A stretch of 6,287 bases of DNA from Parvularcula sp038745625 (GTDB lineage Bacteria > Pseudomonadota > Alphaproteobacteria > Caulobacterales > Parvularculaceae). The notes below the pieces were generated by a model, which saw nothing but the letters and a program-made list of their open reading frames with translations, was not told the origin of the DNA and searched no databases. The stretch lies in NCBI GenBank assembly GCA_038745625.1, contig JBCDLG010000147.1:1-6287 (forward strand). The letters are read 5' to 3'. The position numbers and the translations under genes are program-made. Positions 1 to 5,608 of the stretch are shown here, in pieces (position 1 is the first letter of the stretch; each line of letters begins with the position of its first letter).

Positions 1-674
1 AGGCCGGTATTGGCATCAATCATCCAGGTACGGAGGAGATTGCGGCTCGTCTCCGTCAACGCGTCACCGAAGAGGAAGCGCTCCATCGTCGCGAGCATGG
101 CGTGTGGTGTTGAGGTATCGCGCGGATCGCCTGCGGCCGCCTCATTGAGCTCCAGCTCATAGCGGTCGAGCCGGGTCACCTCGTCACCAAACGCGCGCAA
201 TTGCTCCGTGAACCCATCAGGCCCACCAAGGTGGCGGATCAGGATGTTTGCGGCGGCGTTGTCGCTTGTCATGACGATGGCTGCGCAGAGCTCACCCAGG
301 CTCATCACGCCCTGATCAACAGCCGGGCCGAGGACCGGAGAATGTGAGAGCAGGTCCTCGCGACCGTAGGTGAACGCGGTCTCGAGGTTCTCCCTACCAG
401 CATCGACGTTGGCAAGGATCAACGCGCCCAACAGCCATTTGAACGACGAGCAAAAGGCGAAACGCTCATCGCCGCGATTGCTGATCATCTCACCGGTCGC
501 GAGATTTTTGGCCGCGACGCCGATCCGCCCACCAGTGGCTGCTTCTATAGCGGCGAGTTCGGCCTGGCCATCTTTTGAAACCCCTTCACCGCAAGAAGGC
601 AGCATGATGAATGCAGCTCCACTTCCAAGAACAAACCGGCGAGAGAGCGGGGTAGAGGGTAGCGGCATCATCAT
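1..674 (-). CDS. Class A serine beta-lactamase, Tat lipoprotein leader, 3' end cut by window
   Basis: Predicted to hydrolyse beta-lactams through an acyl-serine intermediate in the periplasm. The first 224 residues are visible, counted from the ATG at 674. The Ambler landmarks are clear: CSSFK at 75-79 (catalytic Ser76 and Lys79, equal to S70 and K73), SDN at 137-139 (S130-N132), R-Y-E-L-E-L-N at 171-177 (R164, general base E166, N170) and GDPRDTSTP at 182-190 (D179 omega-loop salt bridge). The KTG motif and the rest of the C-terminus lie beyond base 1. The N-terminus has a twin-arginine motif (SRRFVLG, 11-17), a hydrophobic stretch and a lipobox LPSC with Cys28. Three consecutive ATGs start the gene; AAAGG at 675-679 abuts the first, so the third (668) has the best ribosome spacing. 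Ambler 69 is Cys and Ambler 105 is His. The family call is secure; the substrate range is unknown. Confidence 0.95.
   Translation of the reverse strand, partial: MMMPLPSTPLSRRFVLGSGAAFIMLPSCGEGVSKDGQAELAAIEAATGGRIGVAAKNLATGEMISNRGDERFAFCSSFKWLLGALILANVDAGRENLETAFTYGREDLLSHSPVLGPAVDQGVMSLGELCAAIVMTSDNAAANILIRHLGGPDGFTEQLRAFGDEVTRLDRYELELNEAAAGDPRDTSTPHAMLATMERFLFGDALTETSRNLLRTWMIDANTG
591..647 (-). repeat. Leader repeat copy 1 (Tat/lipobox signal of class A beta-lactamase)
   Basis: These 19 codons (Leu10 to lipobox Cys28) match the 19 codons at 2024-2080 in the neighbouring class C-like gene. By hand count, 16 of 19 residues and 44 of 57 bases are identical with no gap. The mature proteins downstream belong to different families and do not align. 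Confidence 0.7.
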
Positions 675-679
675 CCTTT
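675..679 (-). promoter_or_regulatory. Ribosome binding site of the class A beta-lactamase
   Basis: On the minus strand the bases read GAAAGG directly before ATGATGATG. AAAGG touches the first ATG but sits 6 bases before the third (666-668), so translation probably starts at the second or third ATG. An overlapping out-of-frame ATG at 680-682 opens only ATG-AAA-GGA-TGA. Confidence 0.5.
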
Positions 680-789
680 CATGTGCGGCTCGTCGATACA
701 GAGATGGCGACGGTCGGTTGGTGAGTTGGGGCGGTGTGCTCTGTTATGACCACAGTATGTTGCGGCCGCACCGTGCGATCGACAATCCA

Positions 790-802
790 ATATCGCCGAT
801 AT
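790..802. promoter_or_regulatory. Inverted repeat ATATCG-C-CGATAT, possible operator
   Basis: A perfect 6+1+6 inverted repeat lies about 115 bases upstream of the class A beta-lactamase start. Outer bases CCAA (787-790) and TTGG (806-809) are also complementary, giving an imperfect wider dyad. It is AT-rich against a GC-rich background. The position suits a regulator site, but no regulator gene is visible in the window, so the role is a guess. Confidence 0.3.
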
Positions 803-880
803 CATTTGGGGCGCGACGCGCAATGTTGATGTCTGCCGGGGCGACGCTTCTTCGAAGTCCTACGAAAGGTAAGACCTGGC

Positions 881-2101
881 TCAGTCGTCGTGTGGTTCAG
901 GCCAACCAAGCACGTGGGCGGCGGCATTGCGGATTTCTTCCCGCAGTTGCCCCCCCTTGGTACCATTGGTGGCGACGACAAGACCGTCGCCTCGGTGGGG
1001 ATAGTAATCGAACCGCGCCTTATACGCCTCATTGGAGCCAGTGTGAGAGATACGGAGATTGTCACCCGCGCCATTAACAACGGGGCCAAGGCCATATTTG
1101 CTAGAAGGCGCTCGCGTCAGTGCGGTCCGGGCAAGCGCATTTGAGACAAACGATCCGTCCCGACCGAGATAGCTCTGAACGAGCGCTATCAGCATATGAG
1201 CGTAGTCAGATGGCGTCGTCCATAGACCCGACGCCGCCGTTTCTGGGAAGCTGTGCCAACCACGCGGCGCCGCCGACAGGCCTCCATCTCGTCCGTGTGC
1301 TGATGCGATGTTTCCAAAGCTTGAAGGTAAAGGGCTTTTGTAAGTTGAACGGGCCATACCCAATGGATCAAGGACATAGCGGCGTGCGGCTGCTGCAAAA
1401 GGCTGGCTCGTTACGTCCTCGACAATCAATTGTGTCACTGTCGTGCCGCCGCCGGAATAGGAAGCGATAGAACCAGGTTCATGGATGATCCGGACAGGTC
1501 TGTTCTTGGCTGGACCGCTCCCGTTAAGGATTTCGACTGTGGTCGGTGTTTCTTCCTCGGGTCCAAAATCGGCAAATCCACTCACGTTTAGACCCGCCGT
1601 ATGAGACATCAATCGGCGCAGCGTGACGCGCTCGTTCTGCGCTTCGGGGCCATACGGAACCTTCCAGCTCTTGAGATAGGTGTTGACGTCTTCATCAAGA
1701 TCAAGAAGCCCCGCGTCGATCATGCGCAGTGCAATCATCGCTGTACCGATTTTACTCAGAGAACCCACGGAAAAGACCGTTTCCGTGTTAACAGCCTCAC
1801 CTGATCCGACACGGCGTTCCCCATAGCCCTTTGCCCAGACAACGCTATGATTTTCAATCAACGCGATCGAAACGCCTGGCACATGATGGTGATCCATGCG
1901 CCGTTCTAGCGTCGCTTGTGCCGGTGACGGATTCCACAGGCGTGAGGGCGGTGTCAGACTGGTCTCAATCAAACGAACCTTGTCTTCGAGCGTGGCCGCT
2001 GGGGGCGCGGCACTCTGTTGATTGCATGACGGCAGGACCAAGAAAGCAGCACCACTGCCCAGAACAACCCGGCGAGACAAACGAGGGGGCAGCAACGACA
2101 T
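881..2101 (-). CDS. Class C beta-lactamase-family serine hydrolase, Tat lipoprotein
   Basis: A 406-residue member of the Beta-lactamase family PF00144 (AmpC, DD-peptidases, esterases such as EstB). The SxxK motif is S114-L-S-K117 in the context FSVGSLSK, followed by LMSHTAGL at 165-171, the second-motif Tyr as Y215-S-G and the third motif as H353-T-G355 in ISHTGSNEAY. The usual YxN Asn is Gly here, and the third motif has His in place of Lys; both are commoner in peptidase/esterase members than in true AmpC. The leader has LSRR at 8-11, a hydrophobic stretch and a lipobox LPSC with Cys26, predicting a Tat-exported lipoprotein. Start ATG 2101 is supported by AGGAG five bases upstream. The class A beta-lactamase follows on the same strand. 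Family is certain; substrate (peptidoglycan peptide, beta-lactam or ester) cannot be read from sequence. Confidence 0.93.
   Translation of the reverse strand: MSLLPPRLSRRVVLGSGAAFLVLPSCNQQSAAPPAATLEDKVRLIETSLTPPSRLWNPSPAQATLERRMDHHHVPGVSIALIENHSVVWAKGYGERRVGSGEAVNTETVFSVGSLSKIGTAMIALRMIDAGLLDLDEDVNTYLKSWKVPYGPEAQNERVTLRRLMSHTAGLNVSGFADFGPEEETPTTVEILNGSGPAKNRPVRIIHEPGSIASYSGGGTTVTQLIVEDVTSQPFAAAARRYVLDPLGMARSTYKSPLPSSFGNIASAHGRDGGLSAAPRGWHSFPETAASGLWTTPSDYAHMLIALVQSYLGRDGSFVSNALARTALTRAPSSKYGLGPVVNGAGDNLRISHTGSNEAYKARFDYYPHRGDGLVVATNGTKGGQLREEIRNAAAHVLGWPEPHDD
2024..2080 (-). repeat. Leader repeat copy 2 (Tat/lipobox signal of class C-like hydrolase)
   Basis: Encodes Leu8 to lipobox Cys26 and is the partner of 591-647. 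The only residue differences are Phe/Val, Ile/Leu and Met/Val; most base differences are at third codon positions. This suggests a shared origin of the leader, kept by selection on the protein. Confidence 0.7.
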
Positions 2102-2218
2102 AAGGGCTCCTAAGGGGTAAAAACGTGCTTCAGCTGCCGCAAGTCGCGGGGCGAGGCAACGAGTGGACAGGCGCCCGCTGGCTCTCTAGCCTTTATACCG
2201 TTTTTCGGGGTACGACTG
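2102..2218. promoter_or_regulatory. Divergent promoter region
   Basis: This 117-base gap separates the hydrolase (leftward) from the oxidoreductase (rightward), so promoters for both must lie here or within the gene ends. For the rightward gene, CTTTATACC at 2191-2199 gives a plausible -10 element (TTTATA or TATACC). The best -35-like word, TGGACA at 2164-2169, is 22 bases away, too far for a standard sigma-70 spacing. GGGG at 2207-2210 is a weak ribosome site for the GTG at 2219. No good leftward promoter was recognised. Confidence 0.4.
2107..2111 (-). promoter_or_regulatory. Shine-Dalgarno AGGAG of the class C-like hydrolase
   Basis: The minus strand reads TAGGAG-CCCTT-ATG, a strong site five bases before the ATG at 2099-2101. 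It fixes the start of the 406-residue protein. Confidence 0.75.
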
Positions 2219-2833
2219 GTGAAAATCGCCATCATTGGAGGGGGTTCGGTCGGCCGCGCGTTGGGGCGCGTGTGGCGTAAAGCTGGCCACGAGATCGCCT
2301 ACGGCCTGCGCAATCCGCAAAAAGACAAGCACCACGATCTGCCTGGCGAGCGGATGGACGTCGCCGCAGCGGCTGAGGTTTCGGATGTCACCGTCTTGGC
2401 GGTCCCTTTTGCCCGGGTCGACAGCGTCGCCGAGGTCCTCGGGGACGGGTTTTCGCGAATTTTGGTCGATTGCACCAATCCAGCCAATGACGACTTCTCC
2501 GCGCTCGACACGCGCGGCTGCGCCTCGGGGGCGGCTTACATCAAGAGCAAGCTGCCCAAGGCCCGGATCGTCAAATCTTTCAACCAGACCGGCGCGGACA
2601 CGATGGCCAACGCCCTCTATCCGCAAGGCCAGCCGCTCAATTTCGTCTGTTCCAATGACGAGGCGGCGGCGAGCTGTGTTCGTCAGCTCTCCGATGAATT
2701 GGGCTTCGATACCGTGATGGTACGGGGCATTGAATATGCCAAGCAGCTCGAAGAGATGGCGTGGCTCTGGATCAGCCTGGCGATGAAACAGGGGCATGGG
2801 CGCGATTTTGCGTTTTCGATGGTGAGGCGATGA
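2219..2833 (+). CDS. NADP-binding oxidoreductase, F420-dependent NADP reductase-like
   Basis: A 204-residue soluble Rossmann protein of the PF03807 type (coenzyme F420-dependent NADP oxidoreductase group). The N-terminus IAIIGGGSVGRALG holds the dinucleotide motif with Gly7, Gly9 and Gly12. GLRNPQK at 29-35 follows the second strand, where Arg31 and Asn32 could bind the 2'-phosphate of NADP. VDCTNP (83-88), KSFNQTGADTM (119-129) and the C-terminal helix EEMAWLWISLA with a closing MVRR are typical of the family, and the length is normal. The start is a GTG at 2219 with a weak upstream GGGG. The electron acceptor is not evident: many bacterial members occur without F420, and no F420 genes are seen here. 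The stop overlaps the start of the next gene, so the two are probably cotranscribed. Confidence 0.85.
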   Translation: MKIAIIGGGSVGRALGRVWRKAGHEIAYGLRNPQKDKHHDLPGERMDVAAAAEVSDVTVLAVPFARVDSVAEVLGDGFSRILVDCTNPANDDFSALDTRGCASGAAYIKSKLPKARIVKSFNQTGADTMANALYPQGQPLNFVCSNDEAAASCVRQLSDELGFDTVMVRGIEYAKQLEEMAWLWISLAMKQGHGRDFAFSMVRR

Positions 2834-3750
2834 TGGGACGTGTACGGCTTGATATGGTGGTCGTCATGCACGACGCTTTGGGCTTCGCGGTTAGGCGGTT
2901 CGACGACGTGTTGCGCGTGGCGTGGTTTCCGCTGCTGCTGGTCGCTCTGTCGCCTCTGGTGTGGCAGCAGCTGGTAACCAGCGGTGCACCGCGGTCCTTC
3001 GTTGTCGCGCTCAGCGTCGTCGCGCCCGTTCTTTTGACGGCGTGTTATATGGTGCCGCTGACCCGGATGGCGACGTTGGGCGAGCAGGCTTCGCGGAGCA
3101 GCGTCCATTTTCAGTTCGGTGTACCTCAGATCCGCTTTGCCCTGGTCGGCCTTTTGAGTCTTTTCGCGGCGCTCCTTGTTGCGCTGGGCCCGACAAGCGT
3201 CGGCGTGGCTCTCGCCGAAGCGTGGATCCAAGACGTCGAGGTCCAGGAGGTCTTTGTTTTTGATGAGGGTAGTCTGCACAGCGGCCAGGTGAATGTTCTG
3301 TTTGCTGATGTGTCGCCCATGCGGAACCTGCAGCTGTTCCTCAATTGGGTCCTGACGCCTCTGGTGCTGATCTATGCTGGCATCCGGCTTTTCCTTTGGC
3401 CGTTTGCGATTGCGGCTGGTGCGCCGTCGCCGCTTGGTTTGTCCTTCCGCGCTAGCGCAGGTGGCAACGGTCTGCGGCTCCTTTTGATCTTCTTGGCCCT
3501 GGCGCTGGTCCAAGCTGCTGTGAGCTTGGGTTCGGGCATGGCCGTCGGGCTTGGTCAATGGGCCAGTACGCTGGTCGCAAGTTTTGTCGACACTGTGCAG
3601 GCCTTTGGCGTTGACGGTGTTGGATGGGCGAGCCGTCTTGGCGGTTTTGTTGGGATCAGCGTCAGCTATATTGTCGGTATACTGGTCAGTGCCCTAACCG
3701 CTGGCATGGTCGCTGGAGCAGCAGGATCGGTCATCCGGTCCTCAAGCTAG
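2830..3750 (+). CDS. Six-helix integral membrane protein of unknown function
   Basis: A 306-residue protein if read from ATG 2830, or 305 from the adjacent ATG at 2833. The ATGA overlap with the oxidoreductase stop (TGA 2831-2833) indicates translational coupling; GAGG at 2824-2827 is better spaced for the second ATG. Hydrophobic stretches near residues 30-49, 56-78, 101-121, 170-197, 215-240 and 271-298 suggest six membrane helices. A polar loop at about 130-165 is rich in Asp, Glu and Val (QDVEVQEVFVFDEG). I recognise no catalytic or transport motif. The reading frame also runs open upstream to a GTG at 2761, but that part overlaps the oxidoreductase C-terminus and lacks a ribosome site. 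The coupled oxidoreductase may share its process, but the sequence does not show how. Confidence 0.8.
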   Translation: MMGRVRLDMVVVMHDALGFAVRRFDDVLRVAWFPLLLVALSPLVWQQLVTSGAPRSFVVALSVVAPVLLTACYMVPLTRMATLGEQASRSSVHFQFGVPQIRFALVGLLSLFAALLVALGPTSVGVALAEAWIQDVEVQEVFVFDEGSLHSGQVNVLFADVSPMRNLQLFLNWVLTPLVLIYAGIRLFLWPFAIAAGAPSPLGLSFRASAGGNGLRLLLIFLALALVQAAVSLGSGMAVGLGQWASTLVASFVDTVQAFGVDGVGWASRLGGFVGISVSYIVGILVSALTAGMVAGAAGSVIRSSS

Positions 3751-3764
3751 GGCCTCGGCTTCCA

Positions 3765-4274
3765 CTAATTGATCAAGCGAATGGCTTCACGGCTGGCGCG
3801 GGCCTGCACATCATGATCACCGCTCAATGCTGCATCTTCCAGCATGCGGACGAAATCCTGCCGTTCATCAAGCGTTAGGCGCTCGCGCAAGCTCTCGATC
3901 AAAAGGCTCACGGCCTGATCGTCGCCGATACTCTGCTGCGGTGCCCAGTCGGCATATTGAATGGCCTCCTCGGCGGCCTCCACCGAGCTGACGTCAGTAA
4001 GCGCAGCACGGACGCGGCCTTGGACCATCGGCCAGGTTTCAGCGCCGACCACGTAGCGGATCAGCGTCGCGGCCGCGGTCACCGGATGCTCAATCGACGC
4101 AAGAGGAAAGGCGGGCGTTGTCTCGATGGGCCCGGCCCTTGGACCATCACCGAAACGATCGCTGGCGTCGATCACCGTCCCGCGTTCGTCATCACGCGAC
4201 CTTTGGTTAGACAACGCCCAACGCCAGGCGAAGAGAGCGACAGCAGCGATCAAAAGAAAACCGAAGAGAGACAC
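3765..4274 (-). CDS. Small single-pass membrane protein with TerB-like helical tail
   Basis: A 169-residue protein from a GTG at 4274. Residues 2-18 (SLFGFLLIAAVALFAWR) form one membrane anchor, followed by a charged linker rich in Arg, Asp and Gly to about residue 50. The rest is helical. Its end, LTLDERQDFVRMLEDAALSG followed by an acidic then basic helix, resembles the last helices of TerB-like domains (tellurite-resistance TerB, DjlA N-terminus); this is a pattern judgement of low certainty. The frame stays open to an ATG at 4397, but that start would overlap the upstream hydrolase by 83 bases. GTG 4274 has AGGA eight bases before it. It follows the hydrolase by 40 bases on the same strand and is probably in its operon. 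Its stop lies 14 bases from that of the convergent membrane protein. Confidence 0.7.
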   Translation of the reverse strand: MSLFGFLLIAAVALFAWRWALSNQRSRDDERGTVIDASDRFGDGPRAGPIETTPAFPLASIEHPVTAAATLIRYVVGAETWPMVQGRVRAALTDVSSVEAAEEAIQYADWAPQQSIGDDQAVSLLIESLRERLTLDERQDFVRMLEDAALSGDHDVQARASREAIRLIN

Positions 4275-4289
4275 GATGCTTTTCCTAGG

Positions 4290-4295
4290 CCTCCT
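4290..4295 (-). promoter_or_regulatory. Consensus AGGAGG 15 bases upstream of a GTG start
   Basis: A perfect anti-16S match on the minus strand precedes the small membrane protein, but no ATG, GTG or TTG sits in frame at the usual 5-9 base spacing. The nearest canonical start is GTG 4274, which also has a second, weaker AGGA at 4283-4286 with 8-base spacing. The two sites leave the exact start uncertain. Confidence 0.45.
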
Positions 4296-4314
4296 GCGCC
4301 CCAGCGCAACGGCT

Positions 4315-5454
4315 TCAATCGGTGAGGGGTGTTTCGATGGCGCGCTGGGCGTTGTCCAGCATGGACCCCAGGAGGTCCGGGCAGTCGCAGGTGACATGTC
4401 CCACGATCACCGCTTCCCTGTCGGGAAACGAGTAAGCAAAACTGAGATAACCAGGTACATCACCACTGTGGCCGATCTTCGGGCTGTCACCACGTGCCCT
4501 GTGGATCTCGAAGCCAAGGGCGCGCTGGTATCGATCCGTGTAGCCAAACGGCTGGTCCAACATCAGTTGGCCGAGCTCGCTCAGCTCCCCGTCCGGCCAG
4601 GTGAGCGCGATCAAGACCGCAGCCACATCCGATGCTGATGCAACGACACCGGCGTCTGGTGCTGAGTGCTCCCAGAACACAAAGGTATCGGCCCACGGAC
4701 GGAGTTCTGTTCCATAGCCGTGAAGATCGGCGCCAGGCGGGCTGTGCTGCCCATAGTAGGTTGCCGACAAATCCAGCGGCGTGCTCAGCGTCTCGTCGAT
4801 GAGGTCAGCCATGGCCCGCCCGCTCGTTCGCTCCGCGACCTCGCCCGCAAGGATATAAGCCATGTTCGAGTATTTGATGCCCTCACCGGAGGCAAAGGGT
4901 GCGCGGTGACGCCTCGCGGCGGCTAGCGTCCGCTTGAGTGTCAGGGGCTTGGTCCAGTCGCCGAAGAGATAGTGCGGGATGTCATGGTAGTCGGGGATTC
5001 CTGCCGTGTGATTGAGCAGCTGACGGACGGTTGCGCTATCAGCATTGGCAAGGCCGGCCGTAACATCGCTGGGTAGGTAGGCGGTGATGTTGTCATCGAG
5101 ATCAATCAGTCCACGTTGTGAGAGCGCAGCGATGATGGCTGCGGTGTAGATCTTACTCACGCTCGCGATACGAAGCGGTGTATCAGGATCGATCGGTTCG
5201 TTGCTGGACTTGTCCGTGGTGCCGGCGGTGGCCGTGACGCGCTCATCACCAATTTGAAGCAGCAGCACCGCCCCCGGCGCGCCGCCCGCGACGGCTGTAT
5301 CGGCAATCGTGAAGGCGCGCTGCTCCAGCGTGAGCCCAGCCAGGTGTTCGGTCCCCAAACGGACGGGATCGGTGGTGTCGCGGTAAAGCTGCAACAGCCC
5401 AAGACCCCCGGCGAGCGTGAGCACCATGAGGCCAGCCAGCACACGCCTGAGCAT
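4315..5454 (-). CDS. Class C beta-lactamase-family serine hydrolase / DD-peptidase-like
   Basis: A 379-residue PF00144 protein from ATG 5454. All three active-site motifs are intact: S98-V-S-K101 in RIASVSKIYTA, Y195-S-N197 in KYSNMAYILAGE and H329-S-G331 in IGHSGDVPGY. LLNHTAGIPDY (about 146-156) is the conserved loop after the SxxK helix. The N-terminus MLRRVLAGLMVLTLAGGLGLL is an uncleaved anchor or signal peptide with no lipobox, so the protein faces the periplasm. A YSN with HSG pattern resembles D-alanyl-D-alanine carboxypeptidases of the Streptomyces R61 type more than AmpC. The frame extends to ATG 5490 and TTG 5499, but only ATG 5454 has a good ribosome site (GGGAG, seven bases upstream). 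A Cys-Asp-Cys pair (356 and 358) near the C-terminus is unusual for an exported protein. Substrate is not determinable. Confidence 0.92.
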   Translation of the reverse strand: MLRRVLAGLMVLTLAGGLGLLQLYRDTTDPVRLGTEHLAGLTLEQRAFTIADTAVAGGAPGAVLLLQIGDERVTATAGTTDKSSNEPIDPDTPLRIASVSKIYTAAIIAALSQRGLIDLDDNITAYLPSDVTAGLANADSATVRQLLNHTAGIPDYHDIPHYLFGDWTKPLTLKRTLAAARRHRAPFASGEGIKYSNMAYILAGEVAERTSGRAMADLIDETLSTPLDLSATYYGQHSPPGADLHGYGTELRPWADTFVFWEHSAPDAGVVASASDVAAVLIALTWPDGELSELGQLMLDQPFGYTDRYQRALGFEIHRARGDSPKIGHSGDVPGYLSFAYSFPDREAVIVGHVTCDCPDLLGSMLDNAQRAIETPLTD

Positions 5455-5608
5455 TCTCGCACTCCCGCTGATAAGCGCCTCCGCGGACATTAGAGGCAAT
5501 CGGCACGCATGGGCATGCAGATTGGGTGTCCCGACGACGCAGATTGTCCTTCTCGTGGCGGGAGCTGGATGTCACGCCTCGTTGTAGCGTTAGCAGGGAC
5601 ATCTCACC
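5455..5608. promoter_or_regulatory. Divergent control region with direct and inverted repeats
   Basis: This gap serves the leftward hydrolase and the rightward exported protein. It holds a perfect inverted repeat GCATG-GG-CATGC (5507-5518) and a direct repeat GCAGATTG at 5517-5524 and 5539-5546, starting 22 bases apart, about two helical turns. A weak rightward promoter could use TTGTCC (5544-5549), a 17-base spacer and GGATGT (5567-5572), which would place the second direct repeat across the -35 element. The regulator is unknown. Confidence 0.4.
5462..5466 (-). promoter_or_regulatory. Shine-Dalgarno GGGAG deciding the hydrolase start
   Basis: GGGAG lies seven bases before the ATG at 5452-5454 on the minus strand. 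The two upstream alternatives (ATG 5490, TTG 5499) have no purine-rich site, so this supports the 379-residue form. Confidence 0.6.

Larger units (their letters stand above)
675..880. other. 206-base intergenic region between two tandem serine-enzyme genes
   Basis: This gap separates the stop of the class C-like hydrolase (881) from the start of the class A gene (674), both on the minus strand. It is long enough for a promoter of its own. No convincing -35/-10 pair was found. It holds an inverted repeat at 790-802, a short palindrome TGCGGCCGCA at 760-769 and a weak hairpin at 857-875 just past the upstream stop. I see no credible small gene in it. Confidence 0.6.

Noticed and set aside
857..875. 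Hairpin GTCCTAC-GAAAG-GTAAGAC as a terminator for the class C-like gene
   Set aside because: The stem has a C/A mismatch and no T-run follows on the minus strand, so it is weak as an intrinsic terminator.
370..1077. Plus-strand 235-codon open frame across the gap between the two serine-enzyme genes
   Set aside because: It runs antisense to both well-supported genes, has no ribosome site and its translation is Arg/Pro/Ser-rich with no recognisable domain.
2186..2797. Minus-strand 203-codon open frame opposite the oxidoreductase
   Set aside because: The opposite strand encodes a full Rossmann protein with family motifs; this frame has none.
2683..3558. Minus-strand 291-codon open frame opposite the membrane protein
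   Set aside because: The translation is a Gln/His/Arg/Lys-rich, hydrophobic-poor chain, as expected for the antisense of a hydrophobic protein gene. The plus-strand frame has membrane helices and coupling to its upstream gene.
4275..4397. Longer start (ATG 4397) for the small membrane protein
   Set aside because: It would overlap the upstream hydrolase by 83 bases and places a polar Pro/Ser/Arg-rich stretch before the anchor, with no clear ribosome site.
4126..4638. Plus-strand 170-codon open frame over the hydrolase 3' end and the small membrane protein
   Set aside because: It is antisense to the HSG motif region of the hydrolase and shows no domain or ribosome site.
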